From the NCBI GenBank assembly GCA_021904315.1, contig CM038917.1:19762041-19826040 (forward strand): a stretch of 64,000 bases of DNA, written 5' to 3'. The DNA is from Sphagnum magellanicum. Its lineage: Eukaryota; Streptophyta; Sphagnopsida; Sphagnales; Sphagnaceae. The translations under genes were made by a program, and so were the position numbers. Each line of letters opens with the position of its first letter. Within the stretch, counting starts at the first letter, position 1. The notes under the pieces were generated by a model. It was not told where the DNA came from. It did no database searches and saw only the letters and a list, made by a program, of their open reading frames with translations. Shown here piece by piece: positions 11,731 to 25,337 of this stretch.

Positions 11731-12209
11731 TTATGTCCGTGAATATCCTTCCTTGAAAAGAGGCGAAGGATATTATGGATACTCCTTCAGAGTGGGAGGG
11801 AAATTATGCATACTTAATGGCTATAAGTTCGCTGCCACAATTTCCCTCTCACTCTTAAGGACAAGGTCCCTCTCCTATCCCTTGTGATCTGTAAATGTTT
11901 AGGTTTATCTGTAATTTGTTTCATGCTTTCTGGCAAGTGAATTCCATGGCTGGGAACATTCCCAAAATGCAGAGGATTCAACCATTGCCTCCTACTGGGC
12001 TCCTTATTTCAAGAATGCCGCAACCCGGGGTCTTCACTTACACTAAACATTTGCAGATCACAAGGTGTAAGAGGAAGAGTGTTCTAACACTATTTTTTGA
12101 GAGTGAGAAGTATCTTACACTGAAGCAGGCATAATTTCCCTCCCACTCATAACATGAAGGGTAAGCATATGACCCTTCTCTATCCTAGGAGGGATATTCA
12201 TGGATATAG
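11731..12209. mobile_element. foldback/MITE-like element with about 80-bp inverted ends
   Basis: The left end (TCCGTGAATATCC, later GAGTGGGAGGGAAATTATGC at 11786-11810) is repeated in inverted orientation at 12125-12209. A further direct partial copy (AATTTCCCTCTCACTC) lies at 11840-11857. There is no coding sequence between the arms, so this looks like a non-autonomous DNA element. It lies between R1 copies A and B. No convincing target duplication was found. Confidence 0.5.
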
Positions 12210-12789
12210 TGTGCTGTCCAAATGCACTGGAAATTTGCTTGAAGTGTTTTGTGATCAATGGATCCTCCACCAAACATACCTTAGGAGGCAACTTAGGACA
12301 ATAATGATGAGCTCTTCCATAACAACTTTTGACACTTGAATTCCATGATGTACTACAAATATGGAAAACCATTGGGTAGGTCAGACAGGCAAAAAGGGCT
12401 AGAACTGTTATGTTTTGAAAAAAATGTTCATGTGAGCCTAGTGGTGTACCACAAGTTTTTGGAAGGCTGAAAGCTTTCAAGAGAATGTAGGAATTTGAGA
12501 ATTTGGGAGTTAAGCCTTTTGAGAAAGTTAAGTTTGGGTTGGATTGGAGGATGATTATGAATTGATGGCAAAAGTCTCTTGGACAAGGGTCTTTTTTGGG
12601 TAGAAAACTGCCAAAAGTGGACAATTTATAAAAAAGTAATATTCTGTCACAAATTGCCCTTCAAAAAATTGTCCAATCTTGAAGGTTTTGTTGTTGTTGA
12701 GAGAGAGTGTTATTATATTTTTGTTTACCAACAATCATTTTCACCAGTGTTAGGTGTGTAAATCCATTACCCTGATATACGAATGGGTA

Positions 12790-13046
12790 TATAACAGTGT
12801 AATATGATTTCGACCCATATAAAGGATTTTTCTAAGGAAAAATGGCCCAAATTCACCAGATTTCAAAAAAAGAAGTTTTGAGATTGTCAGATTTTCATGA
12901 TAAGTTCCAGTAGTTACCCAAGAATATAGAAGGATTCTGCTTTTTTTCTTTCTACTTTCATATCTAGTATGTAGCCAAATCTGGCTAAATCATCTTATGG
13001 ATGATTGCCACTTCAGCTACATCACAAAATTGAAAAAATATACCCT
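12790..13046 (-). repeat. dispersed repeat family R1, copy B
   Basis: Read on the minus strand it gives TGATGTAGCTGAAGTGG, ATCATCCATAAGA, TTAGCCAGATTTGGCTAC, AGATATGAAAGTA, AATCCTTCTATATTC and GAAATCTGGTGAATTTGGG. It shares about 95 bp with copy A and more than 200 bp with copy C, so the family unit is longer than the part seen in copy A. Confidence 0.7.
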
Positions 13047-13049
13047 ACC

Positions 13050-13612
13050 AGTTAGTAGATGTAAGAGATTACCTTTTTAATTAACCTACCTGGTTGATAA
13101 ATGTTTCAGATTTGTCCTATCTTCATTTTAACTGATTAGTATAGCGTTGAGATTTACCTTTACTTTTGAGGAGGGTAAATACAGGATTTATGCCAAAATC
13201 ATTATAGCATATATGGATTTCCATATTTTGCAATATATATCATTATAATGAATTTGTTCTAATTATGGTGAATAATTATTGAATATTTATATTTTCAGCA
13301 TTTTATGTTCATTCATTACATTAATTACCTTAGTCAGAACTCTTACCATATGCTCATTTATTTTTACTGTTTAAGCCTTTATACCTCTACCCAGTTCTGA
13401 ATTTTTGGAAACTATTTACCTTCACCAGGCTTATATATATCTAATTCTATTTATTTAACCTTATTAGGCTGATATATTAAAATGGATATACATACCCAGT
13501 ATTGGTTTTGACAGTTTTCTAAAAATCTGTTACAAATCAATGCGAAATCTGTTTTGGGATGCTTGCGACTAAATTGGAAAAGAAAAGTTTAAGAAAGTTT
13601 TATAAAATTGTG
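13050..13612. other. AT-rich intergenic, nothing recognised
   Basis: No coding frame and no repeat boundary seen. Confidence 0.5.
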
Positions 13613-13619
13613 ACTAAGT

Positions 13620-13948
13620 GCGACTTTAGATGAGGGTCCAAGGTCCAGGGACCACTGAATCCAAGCAATCTTATTGGTCAAAAGCTTTAACTTGGTCCCA
13701 AGGCCTTTAGACAAAGGTCCAAGACCAAAAAGTGGCAAATTGAGGCTAAACGTACATGGCACCTGTTTTGGAGGAAAAATCAATTGGTTTGGACCAAAAA
13801 ACAGCGCTAAAAGGAGAGCTCCTGATTTGGAGAACCAAGAATCAGGCTTGGGACCAAGGTAGAGTCCAACTCAAGGATTCAATTTGCTTCAAATCAGTCC
13901 AAATTGGTTCCTAGGAAATTGGACCCTGGACCCTCGTCTAAAGTGGGC
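13620..13948. mobile_element. 329-bp non-autonomous TIR element
   Basis: The ends are inverted copies: left ACTTTAGATGAGGGTCC, right the complement of ACTTTAGACGAGGGTCC. The hexamer CTAAGT flanks both ends (13614-13619 and 13949-13954) as a possible target-site duplication. There is no transposase inside. A partial relative begins near 1488 (CACTTTAGACAAGGG followed by CCCCAGGGATCAG). The superfamily is not clear; the duplication length does not settle it. Confidence 0.6.
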
Positions 13949-13954
13949 CTAAGT

Positions 13955-16900
13955 CTTTCACAAAATATAACAAAACCCCAAGAATTCAAACCTCCTAAAA
14001 AGATTCATGTCATGATTAGCACCAAATTTCCAAACCCCAAAAACTCAAAACAATACCGAACCGAGTATTGAACTATGGAGGGTCAACAAATAATTTTGGT
14101 TAAATTTGGGATTAAAATGGAATTTCTACTCAGGATCAAGATGGAATGAAATGTCAGACTATAGATTACCATGATAAAAAGGAAATTAGTCACACCCAAA
14201 ATTAATGTGAAGGGTAGTCAAAAATGAAGATTGGAAAAATTAGTTTTGGGGCAAATCTTTCTCCAAATAGATTCAAGCTGGTTCTTACAAACATAAAATA
14301 AAATAAAGAACCTTTAAGGTTCTGAATTTTTCAAGATTTTAGGGTGTCTTTTTGCTAAGATGTATCACCTAGACTACATTTGGCAGTTCTTTAATAAATT
14401 TGATTAGTTTTTATTTGAGACCATAATGGAAATACATAAAAATATATATCATTTTATTTTACATTCATTTATTCAAATATATCAATCACATACATGAAAA
14501 TGAAAGGGTTATAATATTTTTTAAATCCTTAAATTTCATGACAATTTTCCTTTTATTCTTAATGATGCATTGTTTGATATCTTTGAATAGCCACAATTTG
14601 AATTTTTTTTTTGAAAATTAAACTTATAATGCATTTAATTAAGAAATTAATTTTAAAAAGAGCCTTTTAATACTCATTTAAATGCCTATAAGAAATCCTT
14701 TTTAAACAATTGCAACAATAATGATAACCTTTTTGGTATACCTTAACTTGAAGATACCTTGCAAAGGTTATCTCAAATGTCATAATAGTAGAAGATGTAA
14801 TTTAATTTGTTTCTTTGATGAAGGTTACAATTTTTTAATTCAATGAAAATTTGAAAATATCTATATAAATTTGAAAATGAAATAATTATTATTTGTTTAC
14901 AGAAACTAGCATTAATTTTCTAGTCTAACCATGATATGGACCTAAACCCTTACATGAAAACCATATGTGCTTAGGCAAAGTTGAATACTTGATGCCGTTA
15001 CTTCTTTCCAGTGTTGGGTGGGAGTTTACTAGTGTTTTGCATCTCTCCCTCTCTTCAAGAGAATCTCTAGTCTGAGTTTTGATGATTTATAGTTTTTTGG
15101 AGGTTATTTTGAAGAAAAATAAGGATGCTCACTAACTTTGCTAGCATAAAGATTGGGTTGCACTTTGCAAACCCATGCCCATGTAGGTTCATGGGATAAG
15201 CTCACTCTAAATGCAAAGAAATTTGTTTCAACATGTTTTATGTACAAAACTTTCCAACAGATTAAAACCAAGGACTATGTATAAGTATGAAGTTTGACAA
15301 ATAATTAAAGTTCCAATCTTTAATTTACAAAGTTCAGCTCACTTGTCAAATTTTCTAAAAACAATCACTTTGTCAAAGAACTTAACCTTGAGTTCAAGAA
15401 TATTTTTTCACAATTCCAAATCTAGGAAATGACTAGTTTCATGATCTTAATTCTTCTTGTACCAGTTCCAGCAAAAGCGTGCCAACTTTGTTTGGGGGGG
15501 TCACACTTGAACCTGAACCCCCAAATTTGACACTACAAACCAAGTACCCTTTCAACACTGATATTTACTTTTGAGCATATTAACTGGTACTGGTATCAAA
15601 TATTAAAAAAAAAATTCCATACCAGCCTAGTATCAGTATTATGGTCTAATGTTTGAGGCAGGCATTTATCTGGTATGAGCCTAGTATCAAATTGTTTTTG
15701 AAAATTTCATATTAGGCATCCTGTACTGATATTGAATCTCCTTTAAAATTTTCATACCATGTAGGGAGGTACTGGCAAGGTCGGCATGAGGCAAGTAAGT
15801 AGCTTCTTCGATACCAGGACCAGTATCATTCTCTATATACATAGCAGGGTTTCATCGATATATACCCACCCAACATTGGTTCTTTCTAAGAATTACCTTT
15901 CATCGAGTGGATATCTACCATTGAGGGATACTTCGACAAAAAAGCAAATACCTCAGAAAGAACCGCCTGATATCTGACAGGGGTCTGGTGAGAAAAGTGA
16001 TATCAACAAAACACTGGAAAAAAAACTCTCAACTCAATTCCTCGTTTTATGTGTTTAAGGTGCATTCACAGTAAAATGAACTAATAGGCCTCATGTGCAG
16101 GTCCTTTGTAAGGACTGTGCTTTTTCAAGTTTGAATCATGATCTCCATGTTTTAGGTAAGGCCCATTATTGGATAATGGTGTCAATTTAAAAAGTTTAAT
16201 TCACATATGTTTTCATGAATTTTTTAATAATTTGTAATTTAATTTAATTTTTTAGTGATAAAATTTCAATTGAATAAAAAATTTCCAACAAAAATAAACA
16301 TGTCAATATTTTTTAAATAATATGTCTTTCAAACTTTCAATGATACATTATACATTGAGTTTATTAAACACATCTCTTTTTAACATCATTCCAAATGAAG
16401 CGGAACATATTAAAAAATAAAATAAAAATGTTATATAACACATTCTATATTTATGAAAATGCAACCTTGCTTTTGTTTTTATCAAAATATATATTTTTAG
16501 TTTGAGAAAGTTTTTCAAATTATGTAGCTTTAGTGATCAAAAGCACATTTAAATAATAAAAAAAGATTATCATGGATAGTTAAAACAAAACATATATTCA
16601 AATTTTAAATGGTATCATGCTCTCATAATCATCAATATATGGTCACACATAAAATTTCAAAATTAATGGTTTGGTTTTACATAAGATAAAAGATATTAAA
16701 ATTTTTAATATCCTATACATATTAAATTGTCCACTTCTTATTAGACATTTTATGACCAATGAAACATATCAAAATTACACAAAATTCACTGTGATGAAAA
16801 TTTATAGATAGATAAGCATTTTGAAAATGATTTCATTAAATTATAATTCTTACAACTCATATAATTATTTTTCAAAGTCATAGGGTGCAAAATTTTATGT

Positions 16901-17235
16901 ATGTACATACAATCCTTGACTTCTTTTACTATAAACACACCTTTCAGTTAATTTTAAACTTAAAAAAATAATTTTTTTTAATAAACAACCATTTAAAGAT
17001 TTGAAATTTGAAATTAAAAAAAAAATCATTATATAATGTAAAAATATATATTAATAATGTCTTGCCTCGTCAAATGATTCAACAAATAGATATTTCTAAT
17101 GTTTTGTCTTAAATATAATAATTTTTCCTAATCATAACCGTCAAGTACCAAAAGTTCAAAATTAACAATTTATTCCAAAATAAATTAAATACATGTTATA
17201 ACAAAATAATACAAAGTTCCAAAAAAAGAACTTTA
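13955..17235. other. gene-free AT-rich stretch
   Basis: No coding sequence recognised. Between 15580 and 15790 a loose repeat of a GGTACTGGTATCAA/CATACCA type motif recurs about two times. From 16190 to 17230 the DNA is strongly AT-rich and without visible units. Confidence 0.5.
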
Positions 17236-17327
17236 GATCATTAAACAATTTAACTACTTCTAGCACGCTTGTTGCATGGCTGATCATTAAACAATTTAAC
17301 TACTTCTAACACGCTTGTTGCATGGCT
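17236..17327 (+). repeat. 46-bp perfect-to-near-perfect tandem duplication
   Basis: Two copies start at 17236 and 17282 (GATCATTAAACAATTTAAC, then ACGCTTGTTGCATGGCT) and differ at one base, so the duplication is young. It marks the abrupt border from AT-rich DNA to the GC- and CAG/CTG-rich DNA that begins at about 17320. Confidence 0.85.
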
Positions 17328-17329
17328 GC

Positions 17330-19161
17330 TGCCCGTAGTCGTCCTTCTCTGCCAACTCCCCACTCCTCCTCACTCACCCCATGCAGCAGCGAACAGATTG
17401 TTGCTTCTCTCTTGCGCTTTGCTGCACAACAGGGATCACGTGTAGCAGATGATGGTGGCGATGATGGTGGCCACCAGCTGCTGCAGTAGCAGCGGAGTGC
17501 AGCAGCAGACGATGTTATTATACACGCCATATTATTATGTATAGTAAGTTTTTTCCTTTTCACGATGTATGTACTACTGTGATCAAGATTCAATGTACAC
17601 TAGATGATAAGCTGTTTTAGAGGAGCTGTTGATCCTTGCAAGATTTATGAGTCAGTACTTGATACGGAAGTGGCAAATGGCATCATCATCCTGTGAGTTA
17701 GCATTTTCCAATGGTTCATCATCCCCTGTTTCGAGGTGCTGTTATTGCATATCGATATTGTCTGAACATTGTTGGAGCAGAACTGAATCATATTCCGAGC
17801 TCTATGGATGGTTAATCGCAGCGTTGATTTCTTGAAATCGTTATTCTCATGTGTGGTAAGCCATGCTTGATTGATCAGGAAGTTTTTTTCATGGGAGTAA
17901 TGTACGTGTATGTGGCGCGCGCAATCGTGAGCTGGGACGTGGATCAATGCCGGGAAAGCAATATTGTGCTTGAGGACCTCGTGATCGACTCATGCGTTTC
18001 CGACTGCATGTGGAACGGCAACTGCACGTACCGCACCGCAAGATTGGAGTGCGCGCGTACATTCATAATTTAGCGATGGTTAAACTCGTACTAGATGATG
18101 ATGGCCTACAGCCGTCTTGCAGTCGTAATAGTGACTACTTACATCTCATAAATCTATTGTGCAAAGTAGAGCTTCAGCCCGAAGCAAACGTAGGCCTATA
18201 AGACCGTGTGTGGGAGGAACATGGCCCAATTAGTGCAGGCACACCCCGATCTGAGCTGTTCCTGATTTGTTAATTGCATGCTGCTTCAGATTCTTTCTAG
18301 GAATACTCGATTATTCAATAAGATTTTGTGACTGCTCAGGATGCATAAGCCAGCTTGCTCTCGAAGCACTGCAGTTGTATGTAATCTGCACGCAAGATTG
18401 CAGTCAAGAAGCTGAATAGAAAGCTTGGTTTGAAGGAGCCATGAGATACATGTCTCTTCTGAAATTCGAAGTCAGATGGAGACACTGACTGACCCTTGGT
18501 TGACACAGGTACTGTTCGAGAATTCATGCTTTCAAATTACTCCTGGAGATGGAGATGCGAGTCTTATCATCTTCTGAAGCAGATCTCGGTGCGGTCCAGT
18601 ATGCGGATCTGAACAAGGCTACGCAAACACAGGTTCACATCCACTCCAGAGTCCAGATCTGCTGTGCTTTGTCGTCAACATGACATGTGAATGTCACCCA
18701 TCGTGAACACACGACGCTGGTAGAATTGTTACTAGAAGCAGATCTGAAGAATTGGCTTCAATAATAAGATGGAACTTGCACATCGTGAGCAGGCGAAATG
18801 TGGATCATGTTTTTTTCTGCAAATGCTACTCGCGAGTTGTCCTATGTGTGGCACTGGTGCTTTTTGCAGGCTCTCTGACTGACTTTGTGAACAACAAGCT
18901 CTCAGGCTGTATTTTGGAACCGTGCCTGTTGCAGCTTTGCCTTTGTAGCGACAATGTTTGAAAAATTTCAGCCATGAATGTTGGCGGGAAGAAAATTGTG
19001 TCCGTAAGCACCCGCGAGCCACTTGACATGATAGCTGATACTAAGGAGCAGACGGGCTGAAGCATCTGGACAAGGTTACGACCCCACAATCGGTCCAGGT
19101 GAGGAAGTTCTTCTTATGTCATTCGGGCTTGCCTGTAGCCGCCCGGGTGTACTACGAAAAA
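17330..19161. other. presumed promoter and leader region of the PHO1-like gene
   Basis: Base composition turns more balanced and CAG/CTG runs appear at 17380-17510, but no coding exon could be linked to the downstream gene. I searched by eye for the P1BS phosphate-response site (GNATATNC) and did not find a match. Nothing else is supported here. Confidence 0.4.
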
Positions 19162-22100
19162 ATGGTAAAGTTCTCGGAGCAATTGGAGATGCAATTAGTA
19201 CCGGAGTGGAGAGGAGCTTACTGCCAGTACAATCTTCTGAAAAAGGACTTGAAGAAAATCAGGCTAAATCGGCGCATTGGTATGCCAATTGATCCAGCCT
19301 CTGTAGCTCCAGCAAGTCCCTTCAATTTTCACAAATGTGTTCATAAAAGCCTGCGATATCACAGCAATCTCATTCAGGTACAACTCCGGAGTCCACACAT
19401 GATACCCTTTTTCCTTTTGTGTTTGTTTGTGTCACTATCGGTTTACCCGCAATGCCATTGCACACCATCTTACTTTCAAGGACTAACTGTTTCACGGAAC
19501 CCATTGAGTGCAACTTCAGATATCATTGGTTGAGCTTTGCTGCTGATTTCCTGAATCTCCTGTTTCTTGTTCTGTTGGCTGTGATCTGTTTAAAATTGAT
19601 TCTAACCTTTCTGTCATACATAAAACAGTCAGAGTTCAATTCTTTGTAATGAGATGGAATTGAATCAAGTTGTAAAGACCCGCAAACATGTCCAGATGGG
19701 TAGGATTGCAATGTCTGTATGCTGAAAGCTCACAGAATGTACAAGTCAAGTTCAGTTCCTGGGAGATGTAAGATGTTCAATTTCCTTGAAATCTGAGCTG
19801 AAATCCAAATGTGTTCAACCGTTCTACAGCTTCAGAAATCTGTTACTTACTGGAAATTCTTAAGTATCAGATCCTGCACTGCTCACCTTCAACTGATAGA
19901 ACAGATCTACAGCATGCAATATAGACAGGAGCATTAGGGCTGATTAAGCTTCTTCTCCCTTCCCAAATGCTTAGAGAATGGATTCCTTGCTGTGTTGAAG
20001 TAGTAAGTTGATGAATGTGGAAAAGACTGCTTTCTTACAGCTGACGAACAACAGGTACACTGCAGAAAATCAGACATGGGAGATGAGCTCGTTTATGAGA
20101 CTGAATTATTTGGACAAATTGCTCAATCAGACTATGACAGGAGGTTTTTTGCAAGTCTGGATTCTCAGCTCAATAAAGTGAATGAGTTCTACAGAAACAA
20201 AGAGGAGGAGTTTGTGCAGTTCGAAATGCTATTGGAGAAGCAGATTTTTGCACTGACTGGAGTGAAGAAACTACTGAAGCAGAACCTTGCAAAACAGATT
20301 TTGATGGAGGCCGAGCAGTATAGTACAATCCTCCCATCACATCCATCAATAGGCAAGTGCACTGTATTCAGATATGAAATAGTCTCTCCTCCCCTGGTAT
20401 TTCAAGCTTTCCAATCAGGGTGCTGTACCCAAAGAAGTTGCGGTCAGACATCCTTGATCTCCCTGGTGTTATTTGAAAATGGCACAGCACATATAAGCTT
20501 TCAAGACATTCTTCTCATAAATCCAACATACTTTGACATCGTGTCTCATATTGTACAGATAGAGGGAACTTTTGTGCAAGCATGCCAGAGTCAGGTTACC
20601 TTGATAAGAATGATGAGCTGATTGATTCAATAGCAAAGGCAACCCTTGCAGCAACATCTGTAACTGGTGTGCCATGGAGGAGAAGAACCATGGATTCCTG
20701 GGAGCTTGCTTTTGGATCCAATGCAGGTTTGATTCCTTCAGAAGTTGCTGCAGGGACTCTACTCACAAGAGCTTCTATGTATGGATCCCAAATTAGATGG
20801 AGCATACCTCAGTCTGCCTCTATGGCAATGATCTCAGCAATCTCCGAGATGCTATGGGAGGATGTGTTTTGTCAGTCAAAAAGATTGATGACTGACTATA
20901 TAGGACAAGAAGACATTGCCTTCAGCCAAAAGAAGGTTCAAAGTGCTACAGACATGCTGCGGGTGGCATTCATTGACTTCTACCGAGGGCTTGGTATGCT
21001 GAAGAGCTTCAGGTTTCATACATTTTCTACCTTTGAGGCTCAAAGTGCTTGAGACTCTGGCCTTGGGTACTCTCATCTTGTGTCTTCCTATTGTAGCCAC
21101 TTGTCATTTTCTTTTTCTTTCTTCTTCTTTTTCATAGTTCTTCAGTTCTCTGACCTTTCAAGCAGGTGTTTACATGTTTTCTTCGTCCTATCTTTGTTTT
21201 TATGCTGACCTGATATGTTGCAATCTACTCTTTGGGCCATTGTCACTCCAAGTTGTTGCTTCAATCAATTTTACTTCACTTGATTGTTGCATGTATCTGG
21301 AGGCATGCATCTAGACTGGCTGTTAACTCCTTTTTTCTCTCCTGCTTATACTCATTCTAGGAGATCACTCATCCTGCCATCATAATGTGCATCTCCCTTG
21401 TGAATGAACCAAGACCAGAACCCTGACAATCATTTTGGGGATATTGTGGCAGCTCCTTGAACATGGCTGCTTTTGCAAAAATATTACAGAAATATGAGAA
21501 GGTTGTTTGACTTCTTCCAGCCTTTTTGATCTCATATCTTGGATATCATAATCCTATTCAAAGCACAACAGTTTCAGAAAATCACTGTCTATCCTCCTCC
21601 AACTTAGACCAACGTTCTGCACACCTTGCTTTGGCAACACAAACAGAGATAGATTTTGAGTATTCAGAGCATGCATAGTGTCTACATTTTAGTTGACTGC
21701 TTTCTTTCTCGGAGTTTTCTTCTTGTGCTGCAAGCCTGGGAGGATGAGTTTCTCAGAATGGATGATGTGTTTTTCACAGCTTTTGCTTACAATAGTTGCA
21801 ATGAGATTTGTTTCTCAGTTATGAGTGTTTCAACTACTTTGAAGTGGTCTGGTGCTCTTTTCATATAACAGTTGCTGGGGGTTGGTGCAGGTCACTGGTT
21901 TGTTTATAGCTCAAAGCTATATGCATCATGTGGATTGTGCTTACATCAATTCCTCTGAGAAGGTTGACGACTCTTGTTCCTGATCTGCAAGGTCAATTCT
22001 GCAACTGTTGAGACAGCTGATAGGACTGGTCTGAATTGGTCAACTCCCTGATCTGCAGCTAGGAAGAAAATTTGAAACCTGTATGATGTATGAACTAGAA

Positions 22101-25100
22101 AGAAATGTGGACTTCTGAAAGTAAACAATTTGCTTGGATATGGCAGATAAGTCAACTTATGGGGAAGGTAGAGGTCACATTCGCAGAGCATTTCACTTCA
22201 GGTAATCAGCAGCAGGCCATGGCAGCACTGAGACCAATTCACCAAACAGCCCCTCACAGTCTGACATATTTACTAGGTATGCTCAAAATCATTACCATTG
22301 TCAAACATGGGTTCACATTTTTAGTGGTTTTGTATGGAGGCATCCCTTTCACCTTAAAGAACCAAATCTAAGTGCAGAAATTGTTGCTGTCAGTGCACAA
22401 GGGGTTGATACAATCATAAGGCAAGAAGCATCAGAGCCTCCAGTGTTGCACTGTGGTCTTATTACTTACTGAAAATTTGAAGCTCATTGAGATCATCCAT
22501 AGATTTCTGGTGTACAATTGTGAGTTCTAAATTCTGGTTCCATCTTACTCTTCTGCAGGGTTTTTCACTGGGTGTTCGTTGATGCTGATCTTAGCATTTG
22601 GCTGCATACTGCAACTAGATGGGGATTACAGAAAGATGAAATATTTAACTTATTTGCAGACCATTTTCCCAACTTTCAGGCACTATCTTATTTCCTTACT
22701 CTCATTTATCCTCTCTACCAACCAATTTACTCAGATATAATCCAAATGTTTTCTCTAGGATAGCAATTTTTAGCTTTCCTTTCAAAGGTGCATGCTGATA
22801 GATAGTCTGAACGTACCTCTCCTTTGGTGTGAATGGTTTGATGGGTGCACAGCTTGGTGGCACTAGTGCTTATCCATATGTACATGTATGGATGGAACCT
22901 ATACATGTGGAAGTGTGTTCACATCAACTACACCTTCATCTTTGAGTTTTCCCCTGGTTCAGAACTTCACTGTGAGGAAGTCCTCCTGGTCTGCACAGCA
23001 CTAACCACTGTGCTTATAGGAGCTATGGTGATGCATTTGAGCATCCATTCAATGCTCTTTCATGCACAAGCATCTGCTTATGTTGACCTCATTCCTGTGG
23101 CAGTTATGCTGGTCAGTTGCAAAACTGGATATCCTCATGTTCTGAAGAGCAAATCTGGCTTGAAAAACTTCCAAACCAGATTTGCTCTTGACCAGTTGAA
23201 TGCAATGCTTCTTGCCTGATCAATTTAAGGAGTTGGAAACACTTTCTCATGGGTCAATTCCAGGGCCTTCCATGGTTTCAATGAATTGGAATAGAGTTGC
23301 CACACGTGTCGCATCTATTCACTCAATAGCACATATTAGTCTATGAAAACAAGAATCTATGTTGATGTTCTTCAACTGGTGCCTCTGACTTCTTAATGGA
23401 TGGTGATTGAGCAGGTATTTTTGGTACTACTATTCAATCCTCTTAATTTGTGCTACCGTTCCAGCCGTTTCTTCTTTCTGAGAGTCTGGCAGCATGTTAT
23501 CTGTGCACCCTTTTACAAGGTGCTCATTTTGCCAATTTCATTAGATTCAATGCATCAGATGACACATTTAAGTACCCAAAAGCTGTATTTGATATATGAA
23601 GAATGAATGGTGTTGCAGGTGGGGCTAGCTGATTTTTTCCTTGCTGATCAGCTAACAAGCCAGGTTTGTAATATGTTTGAACTTCAAGAAACTTTCACCC
23701 AACTCACCTGGTCTCTTTTGAAAAGGCATGCTGCAATTGTAGTATACTGATGAGATAGAGGAAAAGAGGGAATTGTGCTAGGAAGGATCTTACAGGACCA
23801 ATATTCTTGGGCTGACAGGTCTCAACCCTGAGAAATTTAGAGTTTGTTTTGTGCTATTATGGTGGAGGACATTTCTTGACCATGAACAGCAATGCTTGCA
23901 CCAATAGTGCTTGCTTCAAGAATTGGACATTTGTCCTTGCTCTTTTACCGTACTGGTGGCGGTTCTGGCAGGTTTCTCTTTTTCTTTCTCTGAACCTTTC
24001 TGTTGATAGAAACATTTTCCTCTTCAACTTCATGTTCGTCCTCCTCAGGCACCTCCACTTTCTTACAAGGCTGCATCTGATGTAATTGCCTTGACTACTG
24101 TACTGATGGGAGGAACAGTGTATGAGGCGCTGGGCTGATGAGAGTGATACTATACATCTGGCAAATGCGGGGAAGTATTTATCAGCTGCAGCAGTATTGG
24201 CCTTGAGAATAGTATATAACTTGAACCCTGGTGTGGCTTGGCTCACCATTTTCTTCATCGTTTCCAGTATTGCAACAGTATATCAAGTGTATTGGGATGT
24301 TGTAGTGGACTGGGGCCTTCTTCATCCCAATTCACAGAATCCATGGCTTCGCGACCAGCTCCTCCTTGACCGCAAGTCAATCTACTTTGCATCCATGGTA
24401 TATAGCACAATGCTTTGCTGCATCAATGAAATGCAGCAGGTCCCTCTGCATTACCAAATTTCAGGATGGTCTCTATGAACATTGCTTCTACTTTGAATGC
24501 ATTTTACATTGGGCTTCCTCTGGATGCTCCCATAGTAGTCCTTACCATGTCCATTTGATGTGGCAGGTGCTAAACTTGCTACTCCGACTTTCTTGGTTGC
24601 AGTCAATACCACATCTCAGGATTGGAGGTGTGGATGGCTACGTCACAGACTTCTTATTTGCTTCCCTTGAGATTCTGCGGCGAGGGCAGTGGAATTTCTA
24701 CAGGTGCACCTCTTTTCTGAATCTGCCTCACATGGTGGTACAACCTATCCATCTACAGATCTTTGTATGGTAAGGACTGAGAACTGAGCTGTTCTGGGAA
24801 TGAGGGCTCCATACAAGGTGGGAGCCAAACACAGGACCCAAAGTCCCAGAACAGCCTCATTCAAGTTCCTTACCTGGTGTAAAGTACTGATAGAATTTGG
24901 CTTTCATAAACAGACAGCTGTGATTTGTTTGAGAGGAAAAGAGGCACCTTACACATATGGTGCCATCCTCTGTTGAAACATAAATTTTACTGTCAGTAAG
25001 GCACCTTTCACATACACTAGAAAAATTCTACTGGTTCTTCATATTTGTAATTATTTCATAGGTCTTGTACCATGGGTGTGAGTGAGAATCAGATGCATTT

Positions 25101-25337
25101 TTTATTCTTATTTGAACCTGTAGGTGGCCGGACATGTCTCAAGCACCTCTAATTTGTTACAGCAGAAGGTCCTCCACTGCACAATTGCATCTTGTCAAGA
25201 ATGAGACTTGTTTCATGCTTCACCTCTCCTCCTTATTCTAATGTAGGTTGGAGAATGAGCACCTCAACAATGTGGGACATTACCGTGCCATCAAGACAGT
25301 ACCTCTGCCATTTGAAGATGCAAGCTCAGTGAATTAG
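19162..25337 (+). CDS. PHO1: PHO1-like SPX-EXS phosphate exporter
   Basis: Fourteen exons: 19162-19377, 20055-20352, 20589-21012, 21453-21501, 21891-21962, 22147-22276, 22559-22679, 22853-23111, 23415-23519, 23619-23663, 23819-23971, 24119-24397, 24567-24703, 25247-25337 (792 residues; Arabidopsis PHO1 has 782). The start gives [16 protein letters not shown], the classic SPX beginning. The SPX domain (about 1-335) senses inositol pyrophosphates and ends with [13 protein letters not shown]. Hydrophobic helices follow ([36 protein letters not shown]), then the EXS domain (about 540-775) with [39 protein letters not shown] and [25 protein letters not shown]1 proteins export phosphate into the xylem or across internal membranes. 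Introns 2 and 7 start with GC. Transcribed convergently with the IDH gene. Assignment to PHO1 rather than a specific PHO1;Hx paralogue is by family. Confidence 0.93.

Noticed and set aside
17306-17593. 95-codon minus-strand frame
   Set aside because: It comes from CAG/CTG-rich DNA and has no recognisable domain.
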